From the NCBI GenBank assembly GCA_015661715.1, contig DQVN01000161.1, forward strand, positions 1 to 6,727: a stretch of DNA of 6,727 nucleotides, in the 5' to 3' direction. The notes under the pieces were generated by a model. It did not search any database and was not told where the DNA came from. It saw only the letters and a program-made list of their open reading frames with translations. Shown here in pieces: positions 1 through 5,026 of this stretch (the first letter of the stretch is position 1; every line of letters starts with the position of its first letter). The DNA comes from Sulfurivirga caldicuralii (GTDB lineage: Bacteria > Pseudomonadota > Gammaproteobacteria > Thiomicrospirales > Thiomicrospiraceae). The translations under genes were made by a program, and so were the position numbers.

Positions 1-32
1 ACTTTTGTAAAATCAAGCATATCGACTAACAT
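1..32 (-). CDS. Start of an unidentified downstream gene (partial, runs off the left edge)
   Basis: An ATG at 32-30 on the minus strand opens a frame reading MLVDMLDFTK before the window ends. It is preceded by a strong Shine-Dalgarno match (GAGGTG at 44-39, GAGG ending 8 bases before the ATG). The gene lies 39 bases after the ParA stop on the same strand, with no terminator between, so it is probably the next operon member. Ten residues are too few to name a family. A kinase, a receiver or another accessory protein would all fit the context, and I do not choose among them. The evidence is the ribosome site, the open frame and the operon position only. Confidence 0.5.
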   Translation of the reverse strand, partial: MLVDMLDFTK

Positions 33-38
33 GGACAC

Positions 39-47
39 CACCTCACC
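39..47 (-). promoter_or_regulatory. Shine-Dalgarno site of the left-edge gene
   Basis: The sense strand reads GGTGAGGTG here. It contains GAGGTG, a six-base match to the 16S anti-SD, well spaced before the ATG at 32-30. This is the main evidence that a real gene starts at the left edge, and it suggests that gene has its own efficient initiation rather than coupling to parA. Confidence 0.6.
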
Positions 48-71
48 GTTATTCCAATTTTAACATTCCTA

Positions 72-782
72 CTATGAGGACGCATCGGCAAGTGCAGCAA
101 AACCATGATGGTAATCCTGAAGAATTGGGCGATTTTTCGCATACCTGAATCCATCAGGGTCAGCATAGCAAAATCGCCCATCGTGGCGCACGGGTGGCAA
201 TACCCGCCACGGGCCAACAAATCGCCGCAGTGCCTCCAAGCCGATACGGTGGGATCCCAGATGAGGGTTGTACTGTACCGGCAAGAGACGCACCTTCAGA
301 TGAACATCAATAGCCAATGCCAGCCGCGCCATACGCAACAGATAGTGGGCGCTGGCTTGGCGCACAGCAGGGATTAAACTGGTGGGGGTCACCCATACAT
401 CACTCACCCGCAGCAGAGCGCGTAAAAAGGGCATATAGCCGGACGGCGTATCAATCAGACACAAATCATACTGTCTGGCCTCCGCAGTAATGCGTTCCAC
501 CAGATCTTTCTCTTCTACTGTCAGACCATCCAGAGGAAAATCCGCACCTGGTGCGGGTAATAAGGTCAGGGCGTCATTCAGCGTATGGGTTTCATACCAG
601 TCAGTAAAGATGCCCGCCTGTCCGGCAGGCCAATGGCCTAACAGGCGGCTCAGCTGACCATTTAAATCCAAATCGATCAACAGCACTCGCTTACCTTGTT
701 CAGCGGCAACCCGTCCCAACATCAAGACGCTGGTGGTCTTGGCCACACCCCCTTTCATATTGGCCAGAGTATAGACAGCCAT
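72..782 (-). CDS. ParA/MinD-family P-loop ATPase of the chemosensory operon
   Basis: A 236-residue ParA-type ATPase. The deviant Walker A is KGGVAKTT at residues 10-17, with signature lysine K10 and catalytic-loop K15. Walker A'/switch I is LLIDLDLNGQLS at about 34-45, with D37 and D39 kept but the usual Pro-Gln after D39 replaced by Leu-Asn. Walker B is LCLIDTPSG, with D111. The length is typical of short ParA proteins and there is no N-terminal helix-turn-helix. ParA-like ATPases in other chemosensory operons (PpfA of Rhodobacter sphaeroides, ParC of Vibrio) position receptor arrays in the cell; that role is inferred here from context. I take the ATG at 782-780 as the start because it overlaps the upstream stop as TGATG, pointing to translational coupling. 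An in-frame TTG lies directly before it at 785-783. No parB-like gene is present, so a plasmid-partition role is unlikely. The cargo or partner is unknown; the STAS-like protein and the triple-CheW scaffold are candidates. Confidence 0.93.
   Translation of the reverse strand: MAVYTLANMKGGVAKTTSVLMLGRVAAEQGKRVLLIDLDLNGQLSRLLGHWPAGQAGIFTDWYETHTLNDALTLLPAPGADFPLDGLTVEEKDLVERITAEARQYDLCLIDTPSGYMPFLRALLRVSDVWVTPTSLIPAVRQASAHYLLRMARLALAIDVHLKVRLLPVQYNPHLGSHRIGLEALRRFVGPWRVLPPVRHDGRFCYADPDGFRYAKNRPILQDYHHGFAALADASS
126..180. repeat. Perfect 11-bp inverted repeat near the 3' end of the parA-like gene
   Basis: TGGGCGATTTT at 126-136 is the exact reverse complement of AAAATCGCCCA at 170-180, with a 33-base spacer. 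Within the spacer, CCTGA at 144-148 pairs with TCAGG at 154-158, giving a smaller nested hairpin. All of it lies inside coding sequence (the region encoding DGRFCYADPDGFRYAKNRPI). There is no T tract after it in the transcribed direction, so it is not a standard terminator. It may be chance or an mRNA structure. Confidence 0.6.
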
Positions 783-1012
783 CAATCCATTCTATGCTGT
801 TCAATTTGAGGGTATTCAAACAGCCGCTTGAGGGTCGGGGATGTTGCAGTTACTTTGACCGGCATCTGTGCACTGGCACACAGTAATAACTGTACCACCG
901 CCCCACCCAGATCGTGGTGTTGAATTTCCACCGCGTCATGTTCAGCCAACTGCGCCAATAAGGCTTCCGCTTGAGTATCATCCATCGGCTGGTCGATCAG
1001 TAGCGTTGCCAT
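782..1012 (-). CDS. Small STAS/MlaB-like domain protein (tentative)
   Basis: A 76-residue soluble protein with no signal peptide or membrane segment. Its order of elements resembles a shortened STAS/MlaB-type domain: a helix (DDTQAEALLAQLAEH, 11-25), a strand (AVEIQ, 27-31), a loop leading into a helix (LGGAVVQLLLCASA, 35-48), a strand (VKVTA, 52-56), then SPTLKRLFEYPQI (58-70), which matches the 'SP.L...L' end of many STAS domains. At the N-cap of the central helix, where STAS anti-anti-sigma proteins carry the phosphorylated Ser or Thr, this protein has Gly-Gly, so it would be a non-phosphorylated version. The start is well set: AAGGAG sits 6 bases upstream inside the cheR tail. It begins 3 bases after cheR, and its stop overlaps the ParA start, which suggests it works with the ParA ATPase or the receptor array. 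The family call rests on pattern resemblance only; that it is a real gene is much surer. Confidence 0.62.
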   Translation of the reverse strand: MATLLIDQPMDDTQAEALLAQLAEHDAVEIQHHDLGGAVVQLLLCASAQMPVKVTATSPTLKRLFEYPQIEQHRMD

Positions 1013-1015
1013 AGC

Positions 1016-1837
1016 CTACTCCTTGACATAATAGATCGTCTCCCCACTGCGCACTGTTTTGAACACGGATACGATGCGGTTCATGCTTTCGGCGTGGCCA
1101 AGAAAGACCGCGCCTTTGGGCTTGAGCAACTCATAAAAAGTCATGGCCACTTCTCGACGGCTGATCTCATCAAAATAGATCAACATATTGCGGCAAAAAA
1201 TGACATCGAACTTGCCCAGACGCCGCATCGCCTGACGCTCCATGACATTGACCACCTGAAAGTTCACCACCTCTTTTAAAAAGTCCACTAACTCATATTT
1301 GCCATCTGGACGCTGGATAAAATACTGCTGCAACAGGTGTGGGGGCACCTGCTGCACACTGCGCGGGGTATATACAGCTGCACGGGCTTTCTCAATGGCC
1401 TTGGAGTCGATATCAATGCCCACCAATTCAAAATCCCGTGCCTTAAGCAACTGCCCCTCATCCAGTAAAGCAAGCGCAATGGTATAAGGCTCCTCTCCTG
1501 TAGAGCTGGGAGCACACAGAATGCGAATTGTTTCATCCGGTGGGCGAATCTGATGCAGGTGAGGCAGCACCTCGTTGATCAATGTTTCAAACTGGTACTT
1601 TTCGCGGAAAAAGTAAGTTTCGTTAATGGTGACCGTATTCAGGATTTCCTGGATCAGGTCTGGATTTTTTTCAAAACGAAAATCGTGAAAAAAACTGCGA
1701 AAGTCATCATAGCCAAACTGCTCAAACACACGCTCAAGTTTGGGCTTCAGCACTTCATAGCGTTTCAGCTCAATCTTAATGCCTGTGCGTCGGTAAATCA
1801 CATCAGTCAACTTTTTGAAATCCGCAACGGATAGCAT
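1016..1837 (-). CDS. cheR: CheR, chemoreceptor glutamate O-methyltransferase
   Basis: CheR transfers methyl groups from S-adenosylmethionine to glutamates on chemoreceptors and so drives adaptation. The 273-residue length is normal. Residues 1-70 form the all-helical N-terminal domain, ending in TVTINETYFFRE (68-79), the family's TxNxTxFFR signature. The SAM-binding motif I is ILCAPSSTGEEPYTIA (106-121), followed by the acidic LVGIDID (138-144). FDVIFCRNMLIYFD (210-223) is the classic motif IV region, and GHAES lies at 247-251. Motif I has Pro where many CheR proteins have Gly (AGCSTGEEP), with the rest intact, so the enzyme looks active. There is no TPR extension. The ATG overlaps the HEAT gene's stop (TGATG), and the ribosome site GAGGTGA (1850-1844) lies within the last HEAT codons. 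The MCP encoded upstream lacks a C-terminal aromatic pentapeptide tether, so CheR presumably docks directly or through another protein. Confidence 0.98.
   Translation of the reverse strand: MLSVADFKKLTDVIYRRTGIKIELKRYEVLKPKLERVFEQFGYDDFRSFFHDFRFEKNPDLIQEILNTVTINETYFFREKYQFETLINEVLPHLHQIRPPDETIRILCAPSSTGEEPYTIALALLDEGQLLKARDFELVGIDIDSKAIEKARAAVYTPRSVQQVPPHLLQQYFIQRPDGKYELVDFLKEVVNFQVVNVMERQAMRRLGKFDVIFCRNMLIYFDEISRREVAMTFYELLKPKGAVFLGHAESMNRIVSVFKTVRSGETIYYVKE
1019..1024 (-). promoter_or_regulatory. Shine-Dalgarno site of the STAS-like gene inside the cheR 3' end
   Basis: The sense strand reads AAGGAG, a near-perfect ribosome site 6 bases before the ATG at 1012-1010. It overlaps the last codons of cheR and confirms that the 76-residue frame is a translated gene with this start. 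Confidence 0.8.
1329..1356. repeat. Intragenic hairpin in cheR (11 pairs of stem with one mismatch)
   Basis: CAGGTG at 1334-1339 pairs with CACCTG at 1346-1351 across a 6-base loop. After one A/C mismatch the pairing continues for four more bases (1329-1332 with 1353-1356). It encodes the region around QQVPPHLLQQ (residues 162-171). There is no T run after it and no gene boundary nearby, so it is at most an mRNA structure. Confidence 0.45.
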
Positions 1838-2490
1838 CAGCCTTCACCTCTGATGCGCTCAACAGCAAGGTCCACACCAAAAGTTACATAAGGATCATCA
1901 GGAAACTCCTTTTTCACGGCTTGCAAAAGCGGGATATCCTCAACACTGCCCAACTCGCCCAAATAGTCCACCGCAGTCATCAAAGCATTAATGTCATGAC
2001 CTTCGGCGATTTCACGGGTAATAAAGTGACGCAACATCTCTGTGGCCCGCTCAAAGCGTACATCACCCAGAATATTAACAGCAAAGATACGCACATCCCG
2101 ATCCGGATCTGTCAACAGCTTTTGCAGAAACGCCTCCACCTCTTCGCCGTAGTTGTGCAAAAAGCTTATGACCGCATTGCGCAGATAGGCGTTATCACTT
2201 TTGAGCATGCGCAACATGGCTTCAAAATCCTTATCTCGCCGTGGACGCGTAGGGAACTGGGCAAAGGCAAAATCGATATACACATGGTCTTCCACGCGAT
2301 TTTGTGCAAACAGGCGCGCCAGCATATCCAGCACATAATAGATTTCCTGATGCCGCACGATATAATCCAGCGCCTCCAATCGTTGCGCTTGAGGCGCGGT
2401 GGGATCCTCAAACACTTTTTGCGCTTCTAAAAAGGTATTGAACACGCGTGTATCCGTGCCATGCTGACGCTCATCTTTGACAAATCCCAT
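1837..2490 (-). CDS. HEAT-repeat protein encoded between cheB and cheR
   Basis: A 217-residue soluble helical protein. From about residue 88 it shows at least four HEAT-type helix pairs: roughly 88-117 (ending RNAVISFLHNYGEE), 118-148 (KLLTDPDRDVRIFAVNILGD, with the typical D..DVR..A..LG pattern), 149-181 (NALMTAVDYLGELGS) and 183-214 (DIPLLQAVKKEFPDD and then a helix). The first 85 residues are also helical and may hold one or two diverged repeats. There is no catalytic motif and no signal peptide or membrane segment. HEAT solenoids usually serve as protein-binding surfaces. Its start overlaps the cheB stop (TAATG) and its stop overlaps the cheR start (TGATG), so it is made in step with both adaptation enzymes. 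I infer that it acts as an adaptor for CheB, CheR or the receptor. A ribosome site GGGGAG lies 8 bases before the ATG. Its exact role is unknown. Confidence 0.87.
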   Translation of the reverse strand: MGFVKDERQHGTDTRVFNTFLEAQKVFEDPTAPQAQRLEALDYIVRHQEIYYVLDMLARLFAQNRVEDHVYIDFAFAQFPTRPRRDKDFEAMLRMLKSDNAYLRNAVISFLHNYGEEVEAFLQKLLTDPDRDVRIFAVNILGDVRFERATEMLRHFITREIAEGHDINALMTAVDYLGELGSVEDIPLLQAVKKEFPDDPYVTFGVDLAVERIRGEG

Positions 2491-3557
2491 TAGCGCTGCT
2501 CCCCATAAGTCAAAATTTCTTTTACGATCTCAGGAAACGGCAACTTCTTGACTGCGCCCCCTCGCTCCCACGCCTCCTTAGGCATGCCATAGACCACCGC
2601 AGTCTGCTCACTTTCCGCCAGAGTATAGGCCCCACCCTGACGCAACTTAACCATACAATCCGCCCCATCATCACCAATCCCGGTCAACTCCACGGCCATA
2701 ATGCATTTGGGATCAAATACCCGCGTTGCGGCACAAAACATTTCATCCACCGACGGACAAAAAAAGTGATTCATAGTATTGGGAACTAACTTGACGGCCA
2801 GGTGTCCACTGGCTTTTTTAGTAAAATGCAAATGTCGGCCGCCTTTGCCAATAATGACCTTCCCTGCAACCAGCTTGTCCCCCTGGCGGGCTTCTACCAC
2901 TTCAACGGCGGCTTTTTTATCCAGGCGTTTGGCAAAGATACCGGTAAAATTTTCCGGCATGTGCTGCACTATACACACGGGATAAGGATAATCCCCTGGC
3001 AGTTGGGTGACGATTTCCTCAATCAAGCCTGGCCCCCCCGTACTGGCGCCAATCAACACCAAACGTTCCGGCACCTTGTCCAATACGACTTTGGGCTGAC
3101 TCTTTTTCTTGAGCAAATCCATTTTCTTCTGCGTTGCCTGACGCCGAATGGTCAGACGACTTTTGGGAATGGCGGCTGCCGCAGCCACCTTTTGTAGAAT
3201 TTCCTGCTCCTGACGAGCCAAATCCAATGACAAGGTGCCAGGCTTAGGCACATAATCCACCGCCCCCGCTTCCAGCGCCTCAAAGGTGATGTCCGCCTCA
3301 TCCTGAGTCAGTGAACTGACCATCACAATCGGCGTGGGCTTGATGCGCATGATCTCCTTGACAGCAGTCAGCCCGTCCATGACGGGCATATTGATATCCA
3401 TGGTCACCACATCGAAGTCCACCGCCTGGATAAACTCCAATGCATCCTGACCATGCTTAGCCAAGCCGACATCATAGCCAGCCCGATCAAACAGGTCCCC
3501 TAACTGTTTACGGATTAATGCGCTGTCATCGACAACTAAAATTTTTTTACCTGCCAT
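2490..3557 (-). CDS. cheB: CheB, receiver-controlled chemoreceptor methylesterase/deamidase
   Basis: CheB removes methyl groups from receptor glutamates (and can deamidate glutamines), opposing CheR. The length, 355 residues, is standard. The receiver domain (1-120) has the acidic pair D10/D11, phospho-acceptor D54 in TMDINMPVMDG, S81 at the switch position and K105 in KPG. A basic, Lys/Arg-rich linker (about 130-163) leads to the methylesterase domain (165-350). Its catalytic triad is visible: S172 in GASTGGP, H199 in QHMPENFTG, and D297 in LTGIGDDGAD. Two places differ from the common pattern: GIGDDG instead of GMGNDG next to the catalytic Asp, and VIIGKGGRHL where many have YIAPGG.HL. Both leave the triad intact. 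Activation by phosphotransfer from a CheA is expected, but no cheA is in the window. The start is fixed by the receiver's first strand (KKILVVDD), yet no Shine-Dalgarno site precedes it. Confidence 0.98.
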   Translation of the reverse strand: MAGKKILVVDDSALIRKQLGDLFDRAGYDVGLAKHGQDALEFIQAVDFDVVTMDINMPVMDGLTAVKEIMRIKPTPIVMVSSLTQDEADITFEALEAGAVDYVPKPGTLSLDLARQEQEILQKVAAAAAIPKSRLTIRRQATQKKMDLLKKKSQPKVVLDKVPERLVLIGASTGGPGLIEEIVTQLPGDYPYPVCIVQHMPENFTGIFAKRLDKKAAVEVVEARQGDKLVAGKVIIGKGGRHLHFTKKASGHLAVKLVPNTMNHFFCPSVDEMFCAATRVFDPKCIMAVELTGIGDDGADCMVKLRQGGAYTLAESEQTAVVYGMPKEAWERGGAVKKLPFPEIVKEILTYGEQR

Positions 3558-3594
3558 AGAGGGTAATCATTGATATTTGTTGAAAAAAGAACAA
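3558..3594 (-). other. 37-base gap before cheB without a ribosome site
   Basis: This and the 39-base space before the left-edge gene are the largest gene-free spaces in the operon. In sense it starts TTGTTCTTTTTTC right after the triple-CheW stop and ends ATTACCCTCT just before ATG, a pyrimidine-rich end with no purine-rich Shine-Dalgarno sequence. TTGTT (3594-3590) and AACAA (3581-3577) form a 5-bp inverted repeat around a T-rich loop, too weak and wrongly ordered for a terminator. A poor promoter match (TTGTTC, 17 bases, AATGAT) would place a start near the ATG; I regard it as unproven. Confidence 0.4.
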
Positions 3595-5013
3595 TTACTG
3601 CTTGATTTGGCCGAAACGAATACCTGACAAGACTTTCGCCAGCTTCAGCCACAAGATAACGCGGCGCCCCGAATCCAGGGTCACGGTGGCGTGAATCAAA
3701 CTATCGGGGTCATCCGAATAAGCACAATCTGACTCATCCACATACAGAATCTCATCCACATCATTGACCAGCAATCCCACTTGATTGCCTTCATGCAGAC
3801 CCACCACGATCTTGCTACGCTCATCCGGTTCAAAGGTAAACCCCAACCGTTCAGCCAGGTTGATCACCGGAATCACCTTACCCCGCAAGTTGATAATACC
3901 TTCCACATACTGCGGCGGCTCTGGAATCGGCGTGATCGGCTGATATTTGATGATCTCTTGAACCTGCTCTATATCCAGAGCGTATATTTCATCCCCCAGG
4001 CGAAAAACTGCTAACTCCACCATCTGCGTATCATCCCCGTGTAAAACCTGCTGTGTCGTGGATTGAGGCGCCGTTAAGGCAAAAGCATCTAACAACTGTT
4101 TCAGGGCTGTATCTCCCAGCACCGATACAATCGTGCCATCACCCTGGCGAAATACCCCGGAAACCGGCAATCGCTGCTGCGTCGCTTCACTCGACCGGAT
4201 CGGTTGAATCGAAGCGATATCCACCTCCATGACCTCATACACCCGCGGTACCGCGACTGCCAGCTGTTGATCGCCATCAGTCAGCACAATCAACCGCGCA
4301 TGGGGGCTGTGCTCATAGCGCCCCAATCCCAGATAATCCGCTAAATCCAAAACCGTAACCATCTCCCCCCGCAGTGGGCTGAGCCCCAAAACAGGCGGCA
4401 TCGGTGCCCCTACCAACGCCGTAAACTCTTCAGGCACCTGCAACAGCTCACCCACACAATCGGTAGAAAGGGCAAAATGCTCATCACCCAGCACAAAGTG
4501 CAGAAACAACTGAGCCTGCCGGGCTGTGTGGGCTGATTCATCCGGTTGAACACCCTGCTGCGGTAGCGGAAACGGCACCTTGACGGGGCAAAAATCACCC
4601 AAACGCGCCTGATCTTGCAAAGCATGCGGCTCGATCACCTGAACGGGGACCCCCTCCAGGTCATAGACACCCACCACACCTTTGAGGGTATCATCCGCCG
4701 CAGAGAGAACTGCATCATCTAAGCTGACCGTCTGCTCAATGCCATCGACCAAAAAACCCAATGCTTCATGATCAGACTGCATCACCACCAGCCGGGCGCT
4801 GGCCGCGGTTTGATCCACCGGCTGCTGATCCAACAGCATGCCCATATCCAGTACCGGCACAATGCGCCCATCAATAACGGCGATCCCTTTGAGCGCGCCT
4901 TCACCTAAGGGTACGTCTGTCATCACCGGCACACGCTGAACGCGGGTGACCTGATCGCTGTCCAACCCCAACAGCATATCGCCTATGCGGAAAATGAGCA
5001 GGGTATCGACCAT
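3595..5013 (-). CDS. Triple CheW-domain coupling/scaffold protein
   Basis: A 472-residue protein made of three consecutive CheW-like domains. CheW domains link chemoreceptors to the kinase CheA and build the hexagonal array; one chain with three could act as a multivalent scaffold. Domain 1 spans about 2-133 (LLIFRIGDMLLGLDSDQVTR, then GIAVIDGRIVPVLDMG). Domain 2 spans about 166-312 (LFLHFVLGDEHFALSTDCV, then LSPLRGEMVTVLDLADYLG). Domain 3 spans about 331-465 (ELAVFRLGDEIYALDIEQV, then GIINLRGKVIPVINLAERLG), the most canonical copy. The Arg of the NLRG motif, important for receptor binding in Escherichia coli CheW, is kept in domains 2 and 3 (R215, R377) but not in domain 1, where IDGR replaces it. 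No receiver or histidine-kinase part is present, so it is neither CheV nor CheA. A GGAG ribosome site lies 7 bases before the ATG, and the gene starts 13 bases after the MCP stop. Besides bridging receptor to kinase, it might contact the ParA ATPase as CheW-like ParP does in Vibrio; that is inference. Confidence 0.94.
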   Translation of the reverse strand: MVDTLLIFRIGDMLLGLDSDQVTRVQRVPVMTDVPLGEGALKGIAVIDGRIVPVLDMGMLLDQQPVDQTAASARLVVMQSDHEALGFLVDGIEQTVSLDDAVLSAADDTLKGVVGVYDLEGVPVQVIEPHALQDQARLGDFCPVKVPFPLPQQGVQPDESAHTARQAQLFLHFVLGDEHFALSTDCVGELLQVPEEFTALVGAPMPPVLGLSPLRGEMVTVLDLADYLGLGRYEHSPHARLIVLTDGDQQLAVAVPRVYEVMEVDIASIQPIRSSEATQQRLPVSGVFRQGDGTIVSVLGDTALKQLLDAFALTAPQSTTQQVLHGDDTQMVELAVFRLGDEIYALDIEQVQEIIKYQPITPIPEPPQYVEGIINLRGKVIPVINLAERLGFTFEPDERSKIVVGLHEGNQVGLLVNDVDEILYVDESDCAYSDDPDSLIHATVTLDSGRRVILWLKLAKVLSGIRFGQIKQ

Positions 5014-5026
5014 GGCTGCTCTCCAG

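Noticed and set aside
616..630. Short palindrome GCCTG/CAGGC resembling a REP element
   Set aside because: Only 5 bp, single copy and inside parA coding sequence; likely chance.
783..785. TTG at 785 as the start of the ParA ATPase
   Set aside because: In frame and possible, but the next codon is an ATG that overlaps the upstream stop as TGATG, the usual coupled arrangement; the difference is one residue.
1921..2430. 169-residue plus-strand open frame
   Set aside because: It lies entirely antisense to the HEAT gene, has no recognisable motif, and sits among well-supported minus-strand genes; a shadow frame.
2802..3197. 131-residue plus-strand open frame
   Set aside because: Antisense to the methylesterase domain and linker of cheB, which is intact and fully conserved; a shadow.
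3577..3594. Rho-independent terminator between the triple-CheW gene and cheB
   Set aside because: The stem is only 5 bp and AT-rich, and the T run is in the loop rather than after the stem.
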